Source of the DNA: Pontivivens sp032464575
GTDB lineage: Bacteria; Pseudomonadota; Alphaproteobacteria; Rhodobacterales; Rhodobacteraceae
Assembly: GCA_032464575.1 (NCBI GenBank)
Contig: JAWDKM010000007.1
Coordinates: forward strand, 248,001 to 312,000
Direction: 5' to 3'
DNA: 64,000 nt
Shown one piece after another: positions 16,375 to 24,737 of the stretch. Under the pieces are notes generated by a model, which was given only the letters and a program-made list of their open reading frames with translations, was not told the origin of the DNA and made no database searches. Every line of letters starts with the position of its first letter. The first letter of the stretch is position 1. The position numbers and the translations under genes are program-made.

Positions 16375-16393
16375 CCGGGGGCAGCGCCCCCGG
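16375..16393 (-). terminator. Terminator hairpin after bcp
   Basis: Perfect 8-bp arms CCGGGGGC/GCCCCCGG with a three-base loop stand just beyond the bcp stop. No strong T-run follows; the conserved 21-base motif comes next. Confidence 0.6.
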
Positions 16394-16401
16394 CCTTTGG
16401 A

Positions 16402-16866
16402 TCAGAGCGCCTTCACCGCCGCCAGCACGTCGTCGACGTGGCCCGGCACCTTCACCTTGCGCCATTCCTGCACGACCTTGCCGTCCGGCCCGATCAGGAA
16501 GGTGGAGCGCTCGATGCCCATGTAGGTCTTGCCGTACATCTGCTTCTCCTTCCACACGCCGTAGCGCTCGGACACGTCGCCCTCCTCGTCGGACATCAGC
16601 GGCATGCCGAGGGAGTGCTTGTCGGCGAACTTGTCCTGCTTCTTCACCGGATCCTTCGAGATGCCGATCAGCGCGGCCCCCGCCGCCTCGAACTCGGCCT
16701 GTGCCTCGGTGAAGCCCACGGCCTCCTTCGTGCAGCCCGACGTGTCGGCCTTCGGATAGAAGAACAGCACGACCGGCTTGCCGGCATAGTCGGCGAGGCT
16801 GACGGTCCTGTCGCCGGAGGCGGGCAGGCTGAAGTCGGGGGCGGCGTCGCCGGTCAGGTCGGTCAT
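16402..16866 (-). CDS. bcp: Thioredoxin-dependent peroxiredoxin (Bcp/PrxQ family)
   Basis: Bcp reduces hydrogen peroxide and organic peroxides in the cytoplasm. The 154-residue protein has the peroxidatic cysteine in FFYPKADTSGCTKEA. The second cysteine, usual five residues later in this subfamily (GCTTEAC), is a valine here. It must therefore work as a one-Cys enzyme or use another thiol. AGGAGAC precedes the ATG at 16866. Downstream is a hairpin terminator; upstream is a monohaem cytochrome gene. Confidence 0.93.
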   Translation of the reverse strand: MTDLTGDAAPDFSLPASGDRTVSLADYAGKPVVLFFYPKADTSGCTKEAVGFTEAQAEFEAAGAALIGISKDPVKKQDKFADKHSLGMPLMSDEEGDVSERYGVWKEKQMYGKTYMGIERSTFLIGPDGKVVQEWRKVKVPGHVDDVLAAVKAL

Positions 16867-16920
16867 CGGAGGTCTCCTTCGCAAGTCTCGGTTCGCATAC
16901 GGCGCGGCCGGGCGCCTGGT

Positions 16921-17298
16921 TCAGCGCGGCTGCAGTTCGGAGAGATAGGCGACCAGGTCCTCGATGTCCTGCGGGCTGAGCAGGCCGTCGGCTCCGAAGG
17001 CGGGCATCGGGGTCCCCGCCCCGAAGACGGTGCGCGCGTCGACCAGGATCGCACGCAGTTCCGCCCGGTCGTAGAGTGCGCCCAGCAGGCCGACCTCCGG
17101 TCCCAGATCGCCGCCCGGACCCATGGCGGCCACGTCGGGATTGGTGTGGCAGTCGGTACAGCCCGCATCGCCCGCATAGAGGTTGACGCCGCGCCAACCG
17201 TCGCCGCGGGTCCCGGTCAGCGGCGCGTCGATGCGCGGCGGGGTGTCGGCGAGGGCGAGGGAGGGGAGGAGGCAGGCGGCGAGGATGGCGGGGCGCAT
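16921..17298 (-). CDS. Monohaem c-type cytochrome, SoxX-like
   Basis: The 125-residue precursor has a Sec signal peptide (about 1-17, ending ALA) and one haem site CTDCH, so it acts in the periplasm. The pattern GGDLGPEVGLLGALYDRAELR and the distal methionine in TPMPAFGADG, followed by a C-terminal DIEDLVAYLSEL helix, resemble SoxX, the small cytochrome of the SoxAX thiosulfate-oxidising complex. No other sox gene is in the window, so a role as a stand-alone electron carrier is equally possible. Confidence 0.8.
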   Translation of the reverse strand: MRPAILAACLLPSLALADTPPRIDAPLTGTRGDGWRGVNLYAGDAGCTDCHTNPDVAAMGPGGDLGPEVGLLGALYDRAELRAILVDARTVFGAGTPMPAFGADGLLSPQDIEDLVAYLSELQPR

Positions 17299-17420
17299 CG
17301 GAAGATCCTTCTGGATATGTTGGCGATGCGCGCACCGATCACGGACCCACGACCATCCGCCTTGACCTCGATCAAGTGCGGCCTTGCGTCCCGTGCCGGG
17401 CGGTGGCAAGGCCCGGCGTC

Positions 17421-18476
17421 ATGAAGCTCTCCGATTTCGATTTCGACCTGCCCGAGGAGCTGATCGCGCTCCGCCCGGTGAAGCCGCGCCCGGCGTCGCG
17501 GCTGCTTCTGGCCGAAGGGACGGCGCTGTCCGATCGCCATGTGCACGATCTGCCCGGGATCCTGCGCCCCGGCGACCTTCTGGTCTTCAACGACACCAAG
17601 GTGATCCCGGCGCGCCTCTTCGGCACCCGCACGCGGGAGACGACGGACGGCCCCGGCACGGCGAAGATCGAGGCGACGCTGCTCGAACGCCTGTCGCCCG
17701 ACAGCTGGTCGGCGCTGGCAAAGCCCGGCCGGAAGCTGCGCGAGGGCGACGTGATCGCGTTTCGCGACCTCTCCGCCGAACTGGTGGGGAAGGGAGAGGG
17801 CGGCCGCGTCACCCTCCGCTTCGACCGCGCGGGCCCGGACCTCGACGCCGCCATCGCGTTGGCCGGCGAGATGCCGCTGCCGCCCTACATCGCCTCGAAG
17901 CGCGCGGCGGACGAGGCGGATCGGGAAGACTACCAGACCGTCTTTGCGGAAAAGCCGGGGGCGGTGGCCGCGCCCACCGCCTCCCTCCACTTCGACGCGG
18001 ATCTGCTGGAGCGCCTGACCGCGCGCGGGGTCGAGAGCACACGGGTGACGCTCCATGTCGGCGCGGGAACCTTCCTGCCGGTGACCGTGGACGATGTGTC
18101 CGACCACAAGATGCACGCCGAGTGGGGCGAGGTGACGGAAGAGGCGGCTGCAACTATCGCCCGCGCCAAGGCCGAGGGGCGCCGGGTGATCCCGGTCGGC
18201 ACCACCGCCCTGCGCCTGATCGAGAGTGCCGCGGCCTCCGGCAGCATCGCGCCGTGGAGAGGCGAGACCGACATCTTCATCACGCCCGGCTACCGCTTCC
18301 GCGTGACCGACGGGCTGATGACCAATTTCCACCTGCCGAAGTCGACCCTGATGATGCTCGTCTCCGCCCTGATGGGGGTGGAGGAGATGCGCGCCGTCTA
18401 CGCCCACGCCATCGCGCAGCGCTACCGCTTCTTCTCCTACGGCGACAGCTCACTCCTGCTGCCCAAGCGCCGCTGA
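17421..18476 (+). CDS. queA: tRNA epoxyqueuosine precursor enzyme QueA
   Basis: QueA transfers and isomerises the ribosyl part of S-adenosylmethionine onto preQ1-modified tRNA, the penultimate queuosine step. The 351-residue protein begins with the typical MKLSDFDFDLPEELIALRP. It shows LVFNDTKVIPARL, the block DREDYQTVFAEKPGAVAAPT with SLHF following, HVGAGTFLPV and YRFRVTDGLMTNFHLPKS. It is divergent from the cytochrome gene and convergent with hslU, whose stop is 31 bases away. Confidence 0.97.
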   Translation: MKLSDFDFDLPEELIALRPVKPRPASRLLLAEGTALSDRHVHDLPGILRPGDLLVFNDTKVIPARLFGTRTRETTDGPGTAKIEATLLERLSPDSWSALAKPGRKLREGDVIAFRDLSAELVGKGEGGRVTLRFDRAGPDLDAAIALAGEMPLPPYIASKRAADEADREDYQTVFAEKPGAVAAPTASLHFDADLLERLTARGVESTRVTLHVGAGTFLPVTVDDVSDHKMHAEWGEVTEEAAATIARAKAEGRRVIPVGTTALRLIESAAASGSIAPWRGETDIFITPGYRFRVTDGLMTNFHLPKSTLMMLVSALMGVEEMRAVYAHAIAQRYRFFSYGDSSLLLPKRR

Positions 18477-18507
18477 GACCCGTGAGCCAGGGCAGCGCCC
18501 CCGGGGT

Positions 18508-19809
18508 TCACAACACGTAGCGGCTGAGGTCGGTGGAGCGGCTGAGTTCGCCGAGATGCTTTTCGACGAAATCCGCATCGACCTGCACCGTCTCGCCGGC
18601 GCGGTCGGGGGCGGTGAAGCTCAGCTCCTCGAAGACGCGCTCCAGCACGGTGTAGAGGCGGCGGGCGCCGATGTTCTCGATATTGGTGTTCACCTCCGCG
18701 GCGATGCGGGCCAGCGCCGCGATGCCGTCCTCGGTGAAGGTGACCTCGACGCCCTCGGTGCCGAGCAGCGCGGTGTATTGCCGGGTGAGCGCATTGTCGG
18801 TCTCGGTCAGGATGCGGACGAAGTCGTCGACCGTCAGGGCGCGCAGCTCAACGCGGATCGGCAGGCGGCCCTGGAGCTCGGGCAAGAGGTCCGAGGGTTT
18901 CGCCACGTGGAAGGCGCCCGAGGCGATGAAGAGGATGTGGTCGGTCTTCACCGGCCCGTGCTTGGTGGAGACGGTCGTGCCCTCGATCAGGGGGAGGAGG
19001 TCGCGCTGCACGCCCTCGCGGCTGACCTCGCCACCACGGCCCTCGGTCCGGGTGGCGACCTTGTCGATCTCGTCGAGGAAGACGATGCCGGAGCTTTCCA
19101 CCGCCTCGACGGCCTCGCGGGTCAGCGCCTCCTCATCCAGCAGCTTGTCGGCCTCCTCCGCGATCAGGACCTCGTAGCTGTCGGCGACGCGCAGGCGCTT
19201 GCGGGTCATGCGGCCGCCCATGGCCTTTCCGAAGATGTCGCCGAGGTTCATCATCTGGCCCGGCGGCATGCCGGGGATCTCCATCGCGCCCATGGGGTTG
19301 GAGGTGTCGCGGACCTCGATCTCGATCTCCGTGTCGTCGAGGAGGCCGTCGCGCAGCTTCTTGCGGAACATCTCGCGGGTCTGCTCGCGCGCGCCTTCGC
19401 CGGCCAGCGCCGCGATCACGCGGGCTTCGGCGGCGTCGTGGGCCTTCGCCTTCACCGCCTCCCGCCGGTGGTCGCGGGTGAGCGAGATGGAGGCGTCGAC
19501 GAGGTCGCGCACGATCTGCTCCACGTCGCGGCCGACATAGCCGACCTCGGTGAACTTCGTGGCCTCGACCTTGATGAAGGGAGCACGGGCGAGTTTCGCC
19601 AGGCGGCGGCTGATCTCCGTCTTGCCGACGCCGGTGGGGCCGATCATCAGGATGTTCTTGGGATAGACCTCCTCGGCCATCGTGCTGTCGAGCTGGCGGC
19701 GGCGCCAGCGGTTGCGCAGCGCCACGGCGACGGCGCGCTTCGCGTCCTTCTGCCCGATGATGAAGCGGTCGAGTTCGGAGACGATCTCCCGCGGGGTGAG
19801 GTCGGTCAT
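18508..19809 (-). CDS. hslU: ATP-dependent protease ATPase subunit HslU
   Basis: HslU is the AAA+ unfoldase of the HslUV protease in the cytoplasm. The 433-residue protein has the start TPREIVSELDRFIIGQKDAK, Walker A GPTGVGKTE, the I-domain after it, Walker B IVFLDEIDK, and the C-terminal tail SRYVL that docks into HslV. AAGGA stands before the ATG at 19809. Unusually, hslV is not directly adjacent: two plus-strand genes for secreted proteins lie between. A stray second copy of this gene's last 33 codons is found at 11942. Confidence 0.97.
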   Translation of the reverse strand: MTDLTPREIVSELDRFIIGQKDAKRAVAVALRNRWRRRQLDSTMAEEVYPKNILMIGPTGVGKTEISRRLAKLARAPFIKVEATKFTEVGYVGRDVEQIVRDLVDASISLTRDHRREAVKAKAHDAAEARVIAALAGEGAREQTREMFRKKLRDGLLDDTEIEIEVRDTSNPMGAMEIPGMPPGQMMNLGDIFGKAMGGRMTRKRLRVADSYEVLIAEEADKLLDEEALTREAVEAVESSGIVFLDEIDKVATRTEGRGGEVSREGVQRDLLPLIEGTTVSTKHGPVKTDHILFIASGAFHVAKPSDLLPELQGRLPIRVELRALTVDDFVRILTETDNALTRQYTALLGTEGVEVTFTEDGIAALARIAAEVNTNIENIGARRLYTVLERVFEELSFTAPDRAGETVQVDADFVEKHLGELSRSTDLSRYVL

Positions 19810-19972
19810 GTGCTGTCCTTCGTTCGTTCGGGGGGACAGATAAGCGGCCCGGCGGCAGGCACAAGCCGATCGCATGCCGTCACGACGATGCGACGGCGGA
19901 CTCCACAATAGCGCCGAGAGACCCAAATTGTCGCGGGGGCCGGGACGCCCCCATCGCAACAGGGATACCGTC

Positions 19973-20347
19973 ATGACTTACAGACTGCCGCTTGCCGCGT
20001 TGGCCGCCACGCTGACGCTCGCCCTGCCCGCAACCGCACAGGACGTGCGGGAGGGCTCCTTCGTCGGGGACAGCGATCATGTGACCACGGGCACCGCGTC
20101 CGTCGTCTACGACATGGTGATGCTGGGCGCCGACTTCTCGCTGGACGGGGCGCCCGACCCGCGCGTGGCCCTCGGCAAGCAGGACAGCGACGAGCGGCTG
20201 GACCTGGGCGAGCTGGCCAAGCTGGAGGGGGCGCAGGCCTACGCGATCCCGGAGGGTACCACGATCGAGGACTGGGATCGCGTCTGGATCTGGTGCGAAC
20301 AGTTCAGCGTGCCGCTGGGCCATGCGGACCTGCCGACGGCAGAGTAG
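19973..20347 (+). CDS. Secreted DM13-domain protein
   Basis: The 124-residue precursor has a Sec signal peptide ending at ATAQ (about 1-22) and one DM13 domain. The domain shows DSDHVTTGTASVV, DFSLDGAPDPRVALG and the conserved tail VWIWCEQFSVPLGHADL with the single cysteine. DM13 is thought to act in electron transfer or redox-linked binding outside the cytoplasm. AGGGA precedes the ATG. It lies between hslU and hslV on the opposite strand, followed by a clear terminator. Confidence 0.85.
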   Translation: MTYRLPLAALAATLTLALPATAQDVREGSFVGDSDHVTTGTASVVYDMVMLGADFSLDGAPDPRVALGKQDSDERLDLGELAKLEGAQAYAIPEGTTIEDWDRVWIWCEQFSVPLGHADLPTAE

Positions 20348-20378
20348 TCCGCCCCTTTCCCGAAACTGTCGAACGTGA

Positions 20379-20404
20379 GGGACGGCCGGATGCCCGGCCG
20401 TCCC
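20379..20404 (+). terminator. Terminator after the DM13 gene
   Basis: Perfect 11-bp arms GGGACGGCCGG and complement around the loop ATGC. A weak GTTTTC follows about ten bases later. Confidence 0.7.
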
Positions 20405-20531
20405 CCATGCGTTTTCGGGCCTCGCACCACCACCGGCCGGGCGTCCTCGCCTGGAATTGAGGCGGGAAGGGGCTTGAACCGGACCGCAGGTTGCAGATTC
20501 TCTCCCAATACACGTTGAGGGAGATTCACTA

Positions 20532-21092
20532 ATGCAATTCCACAACTTTAGGTTGTGCGTCCTGAAGCTGTGCATCCCGCTTGCGGGCACGCTTCTGACG
20601 GGGGCATCGGCCGCGGCCCAGACGGCCGAGAGCCTGGAAGAGGCCGTCCAGAGCTACCTGGCCGCGCGCAGCTACGACGCACTGCCGATCGATCTGGAGC
20701 CGCTGCGCGCGTTGCTGGCGGAGGGTGACATCGCGACGATCGAGACCCTGCGGGGCGACACGGTCACGGCCAACAGCGCCAATGCCTACGTCACGATCTG
20801 GGAGCCGCTGATGGCCGAACGCGCGCGCAGCCAGACGGTGACGATCGACGGGCCGATGACGCTGCATGCGGGTGCGGATGTCGGCATCACCGGGTTCACC
20901 GCGCAGATCGAGGGGGTCGCGGCCGACGGCAGCCCGATCGACCTGCGCCAGAACGTGAAGCTGTTCTGGCGGCCCGATGCGGAGGGGAACTGGCGCATCT
21001 TCCGCGAGCACCTGCGCCCCGAGGACGAGACCACGGTGATCGAGCCGCTGGACGGCGAGGCGGTGGAGGGCGAGGCGGTGGAGGGGCAGTGA
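20532..21092 (+). CDS. Secreted NTF2/SnoaL-like protein
   Basis: The 186-residue precursor has a signal peptide (about 1-29, ending AAAQ). The mature part looks like an NTF2-like cone fold, with an N-terminal helix pair and strands such as MTLHAGADVGITGFTAQIEG and NVKLFWRPDAEGNWRIFREH. The function is not predictable. The C-terminus ends in a short acidic tandem repeat (GEAVEGEAVEGQ). GAGGGAG precedes the ATG. It converges with hslV. Confidence 0.7.
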   Translation: MQFHNFRLCVLKLCIPLAGTLLTGASAAAQTAESLEEAVQSYLAARSYDALPIDLEPLRALLAEGDIATIETLRGDTVTANSANAYVTIWEPLMAERARSQTVTIDGPMTLHAGADVGITGFTAQIEGVAADGSPIDLRQNVKLFWRPDAEGNWRIFREHLRPEDETTVIEPLDGEAVEGEAVEGQ

Positions 21093-21102
21093 GCGCGGGG
21101 CG

Positions 21103-21660
21103 TCAGCCGATGACCTCCACTGTCGCGTTGCCGTTGGTGTAGACGCAGATGTCCGCGGCGATGGAGAGGGCCCGGCGGGCGATGGCCTCGGCATCCATGT
21201 CCTGGTCCATCAGCGCGCGGGCCGCGGCGAGCGCGAAGTTGCCACCCGAGCCGACGGCGGCGATGTCGTGCTCCGGTTCCAGCACGTCGCCGGCGCCGGT
21301 GACGATGTAGAGATCGCTGCCGTCGGTGACGATCAGCATGGCCTCAAGGTTGCGCAGGTACTTGTCGGTGCGCCAGTCCTTGGCGAGGTCGACGCAGGCG
21401 CGCTGGAGCTGGCCGGGCCGTCCCTCCAGCTTCGCCTCCAGCCGTTCGAGGAGGGTGAAGGCGTCGGCGGTGGAGCCCGCGAAGCCCGCCACGACCTCCG
21501 CCCCGCCGGGATTGAGGCGGCGGACCTTGCGGGCCGTGCCCTTCATCACCGTCTGCCCGACGCTGACCTGACCGTCGCCGACGACGGCGACGCGGCCGCC
21601 CTTCCTCACCGCGACGATGGTGGTGCCGTGCCAGCCGGGAAAGCGGTTCGTCTCGCTCAT
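21103..21660 (-). CDS. hslV: ATP-dependent protease peptidase subunit HslV
   Basis: HslV is the proteasome-like peptidase of HslUV. The 185-residue precursor has the site WHGTTIVAV, in which the threonine after the glycine becomes the N-terminal nucleophile after cleavage. GDGQVSVGQTVMKGTARKVRRL and GSGGNFALAAARAL are typical. AGGAGA stands before the ATG at 21660. In most bacteria hslU follows at once; here it begins about 1.3 kb further, past two genes on the other strand. Confidence 0.97.
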   Translation of the reverse strand: MSETNRFPGWHGTTIVAVRKGGRVAVVGDGQVSVGQTVMKGTARKVRRLNPGGAEVVAGFAGSTADAFTLLERLEAKLEGRPGQLQRACVDLAKDWRTDKYLRNLEAMLIVTDGSDLYIVTGAGDVLEPEHDIAAVGSGGNFALAAARALMDQDMDAEAIARRALSIAADICVYTNGNATVEVIG

Positions 21661-21697
21661 GATGGTTCTCCTGCCCTTGCGGCGGCGATGTAGGGGA

Positions 21698-22354
21698 TCA
21701 GGGACGCCCTGCATAGGGGCGGCCGAGAAACGGCGCGATGAGCCAGCCGGCCATCGCACCGCCCAGATGCGCCTCCCACGCGAGCATCCCGTCCATCCCG
21801 AAATGCAGCGCGACGTTGAGTGCGGTGAGCCCGCCGACGAAGGTGACGACCGGCTGGATGGAGCGGCCGTTGGCGCGCAGGAAGTCGAACTCCCACCGCT
21901 TCCACGCCGCGATGAAGCCGAAGGCGGCGCCGGAGGCCCCGACCATCGGGATGGGGTCGGGCGGTCCGAGCAGCGCGAACGCGCCGCCGCCGGCGATGGC
22001 GGTGACGGCGAACAGCAGGATCGTGCGGCCCGGTCCGGAGAGGTCGGTGACCAGCTTGCCGATGGACAGGATCACCGTCGCGTTCATCGCCACATGCAGC
22101 AGCCCGCCATGGAGCAGCGCATGGGTCAGGAACATGGTCGCGGGCTGGAGATCGAAGAGTGGGGCGGCGCCGTTCAGGAGCGGGTTCCAGAAAGCGCCGT
22201 GCATGACGACCCAGCGGCGCGACAGGCCGCCATAGCCGTTGTCGCCCAGTTGCAGCAGCAGTTCGATGCCCACGAGCAGGGCGACCAGCACCCAGAGCGC
22301 GGTCATCGGCGTCTGGCGGACATGGGGGTCGGGGGTGGGTGGTGTCTCGGTCAT
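21698..22354 (-). CDS. Rhomboid family intramembrane serine protease
   Basis: The 218-residue protein has about six membrane helices and the rhomboid signatures HGGLLHVAMNATV (oxyanion and loop residues), GASGAAFG with the catalytic serine, and AHLGGAMAGW with the catalytic histidine. It should cleave membrane-protein substrates within the inner membrane. A large loop with tryptophans lies between helix 1 and 2, as usual. It is the gene directly upstream of hslV and divergent from the alpha/beta hydrolase. Confidence 0.92.
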   Translation of the reverse strand: MTETPPTPDPHVRQTPMTALWVLVALLVGIELLLQLGDNGYGGLSRRWVVMHGAFWNPLLNGAAPLFDLQPATMFLTHALLHGGLLHVAMNATVILSIGKLVTDLSGPGRTILLFAVTAIAGGGAFALLGPPDPIPMVGASGAAFGFIAAWKRWEFDFLRANGRSIQPVVTFVGGLTALNVALHFGMDGMLAWEAHLGGAMAGWLIAPFLGRPYAGRP

Positions 22355-22434
22355 CAGCGGCACAGATAGCGTCGCGTGCCGCCAATTGCGAAGGGGATGC
22401 GCCGCGCTAGCTCGTCGCGCGGGAGGATGTGCCG

Positions 22435-23253
22435 ATGTGGACACTCGACGAGACCGTACCGACGGCCGCGGGCCAGGTCGCCGCGGGGAGGGCGGGCGAC
22501 GGGCCGCCGCTGGTGCTCGCCCATGGCTGGCCCTGGTCCTCGCTGTCCTGGCACCGGGTGATCCCGGACCTGGCGGAGCGCTTCACGGTGCACTGGTACG
22601 ACATGCCGGGCTACGGCCGGTCGGAGATGCGGGCGGACCAGCGCACCTCGCTCGACGTGCAAGGCGAGGTGTTCGTGGAGATGATGCGGCACTGGGGGCT
22701 GGAGCGGCCCCGCGTCGTGGCCCACGATTTCGGCGGGGCGACGACGCTGCGGGCGCATCTGCTGCACGGGCAGGAGTTCGAGCGCTACGTCCTGATGAAC
22801 GTGGTGGCGATGCGGCCCTGGGGCTCGGACTTCTTCGACCATGTGGGCCGGCATGTGGACGCCTTCACGGGGCTGCCGCCGCATATCCACGCCGCCGTGG
22901 TGCGCGCCTATATCGAGGGCGCGATGGCCGTTCCGGTGCCGGAGGAAGACGTGGAACCGCTGGTCAGGCCCTGGCTGGGCGAGGCGGGGCGCGGCAGCTT
23001 CTACCGCCAGTTCGCCCAGGCAGACGAGCGCTACACCGCGGAGGTCGAGCCGAAGTTCGGCGAGGTGCGCTGCCCGGTCCGGATCCTGTGGGGCGAGGAG
23101 GATCCGTGGATTCCCGTGGACCGGGGCGAGGCGCTGCACGCGCTGATGCCGGGGGCGGAATTCGAGCGGATGGCGGAACTCGGGCACCTGCCGCAGCTGG
23201 AGAATTCGGAACTTGTGCTGGAGAAGATGCTGCCGTTCTTGAAGGCGGATTGA
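22435..23253 (+). CDS. Alpha/beta hydrolase of the haloalkane/fluoroacetate dehalogenase type
   Basis: The 272-residue protein has the alpha/beta hydrolase pattern: oxyanion motif AHGWPWSS, YDMPGYGRSE and the nucleophile elbow VAHDFGGAT, with aspartate instead of serine. The late acid is in GEEDPWIPVDRG and the histidine in ELGHLPQLE. An Asp nucleophile points to dehalogenases or epoxide hydrolases rather than esterases; the substrate is unknown. GGGAGG lies eight bases before the ATG at 22435, which is preferred over a GTG two codons upstream. It is divergent from the rhomboid gene. Confidence 0.85.
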   Translation: MWTLDETVPTAAGQVAAGRAGDGPPLVLAHGWPWSSLSWHRVIPDLAERFTVHWYDMPGYGRSEMRADQRTSLDVQGEVFVEMMRHWGLERPRVVAHDFGGATTLRAHLLHGQEFERYVLMNVVAMRPWGSDFFDHVGRHVDAFTGLPPHIHAAVVRAYIEGAMAVPVPEEDVEPLVRPWLGEAGRGSFYRQFAQADERYTAEVEPKFGEVRCPVRILWGEEDPWIPVDRGEALHALMPGAEFERMAELGHLPQLENSELVLEKMLPFLKAD

Positions 23254-23362
23254 GCGGGCGTGACGCACGCCGGGCGCGCGCCTGCCCGTGGGGTGGCGCT
23301 CCTGACGTCGAAGCCGTGCGCGTTATCCCTGCAAGGTCATTGCTCGCCGTGGTCGGTATGCT

Positions 23363-23452
23363 CCGTTGCAAAGCGCCAGCCCGCCGGGACGGGCAGGCGC
23401 CCGCCCGGCGCCTTCGGCTTCGCTCCGGGCGAACGGTTCCGCTTTGCGACGG
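23363..23452. repeat. Long imperfect intergenic palindrome
   Basis: CCGTTGCAAAGCG (23363-23375) pairs with CGCTTTGCGACGG (23440-23452) with one mismatch. They enclose a very GC-rich core with smaller hairpins of its own. It lies in the 260-base spacer before pqiA and encodes nothing recognisable. Confidence 0.5.
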
Positions 23453-23514
23453 CTCGCATTGGCGGCATCGGGCACTAACACCTTTCACAGACTTGGCTTA
23501 ATCTGGTCCGCGCC

Positions 23515-24117
23515 ATGACCCTGCTCGCCTGCCCCGCCTGCGACCTTCTGCACGAGGTGCCGGATCTCGATCCGGGCTGCCGGGCGCGGTGTGCGCGCTG
23601 CGGGCAGATCATCGTCTCGGGCCACGGGGGATCGGTGGACCGGATGCTGGCGGGCGGGGCGGCGGTGGCGGTGCTGATCGTCTTCGCCCTCTTCTTCCCG
23701 TTCCTGTCGATCGAGGAGCTGGGGCTGTCGAACACCACCACGCTGATCGACATCGCGATGGCGTTCCTGGACGGGTGGATCGCGCCGCTGGCGCTTGCCA
23801 CCGCGGCGGCGATCGTGGGCCTGCCGCTGTTGCGGGTCGCCCTCCTCTTCTATGCGCTGATGCCGCTGCGCCTGGGCCGGCGCCGCCCACGGCACGCGGC
23901 CGCCGCCTTCCGGATCGCGGAGAGCCTGCGGCCCTGGTCGATGGCCGAGATCTTCATCCTGGGCACGGCCGTGGCGCTGGTGAAGGTGGTGGACATCGCG
24001 CAGGTCGGCTTCGGCCCGGCGTTCTGGGCGTTCTGCGCCGCCGTGCTGATCATCGCGCTGGAGCGGACAGTGACCGACACCGCGGCCGTCTGGTCGATCC
24101 TGGACGACCGCACATGA
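23515..24117 (+). CDS. pqiA: Paraquat-inducible protein A, first copy
   Basis: The 200-residue inner-membrane protein is a half-size PqiA. It has an N-terminal zinc-ribbon with CPAC and CARC and then four predicted membrane segments, with the family signature SLRPWSMAEIFILG. E. coli PqiA joins two such halves in one chain; here they are two genes. PqiA feeds or anchors the PqiB tunnel that moves lipids between the two membranes. The stop overlaps the next start (ATGA). Confidence 0.93.
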   Translation: MTLLACPACDLLHEVPDLDPGCRARCARCGQIIVSGHGGSVDRMLAGGAAVAVLIVFALFFPFLSIEELGLSNTTTLIDIAMAFLDGWIAPLALATAAAIVGLPLLRVALLFYALMPLRLGRRRPRHAAAAFRIAESLRPWSMAEIFILGTAVALVKVVDIAQVGFGPAFWAFCAAVLIIALERTVTDTAAVWSILDDRT

Positions 24118-24737
24118 GCCCGATGGTCAGCGCGCGTGACACCGGCATGGTCGCGTGCAGCAGGTGCGAGCTGGTGCACGACGCGGGCACGGCAAGGTGC
24201 GAGCGTTGCGGGGCGCGCCTGCACTCGCGCAAGCCCCTGAGCCTGCAGCGGGTCTGGGCGTGGTGGGCGGCGGGGCTGATCGCGTACGTCCCCGCGAACC
24301 TCTATCCGATGCTGACGACGCAGCAACTGGGCGCCGTGCATTCGGACACCATCGTGGGCGGGGTCATCACGCTGATCGAGCTGGGCTCGGTCGGGATCGC
24401 GGCGATCATCTTCTTCGCCTCCGTCGTGGTGCCGATCTCGAAGTTCCTGGTGATCGCCTTCCTCGCGATCTCGGTCCTGAGGCCCAGCCGGACGAGCGCC
24501 CATGCGCGGCTGCACCTGCACCACGTGATCGAGTTCATCGGACGGTGGTCGATGATCGACGTCTTCGTCGTCGCCCTGCTCGCGGCCCTGGTGCAACTGG
24601 GGGCCGCGGCGAGCGTGGAGCCCGGTCCGGCGGCGGCTTGCTTTGCGCTTTCGGTGGCCTTTACGATGCTGAGCGCGCAGGCGTTCGATCCCCGCCTGAT
24701 CTGGGACGCCCCCGCGCGGAAGGAGCCTGCCCCGTGA
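24114..24737 (+). CDS. pqiA: Paraquat-inducible protein A, second copy
   Basis: This 207-residue second half of PqiA again has a zinc-ribbon (CSRC and CERC), the block YVPANLYPMLTT, four membrane segments and the signature FIGRWSMIDVFVVALL. It overlaps the first copy by four bases and the PqiB gene by four bases (GTGA), which indicates tight translational coupling and a fixed complex of both halves with PqiB. Confidence 0.93.
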   Translation: MSPMVSARDTGMVACSRCELVHDAGTARCERCGARLHSRKPLSLQRVWAWWAAGLIAYVPANLYPMLTTQQLGAVHSDTIVGGVITLIELGSVGIAAIIFFASVVVPISKFLVIAFLAISVLRPSRTSAHARLHLHHVIEFIGRWSMIDVFVVALLAALVQLGAAASVEPGPAAACFALSVAFTMLSAQAFDPRLIWDAPARKEPAP

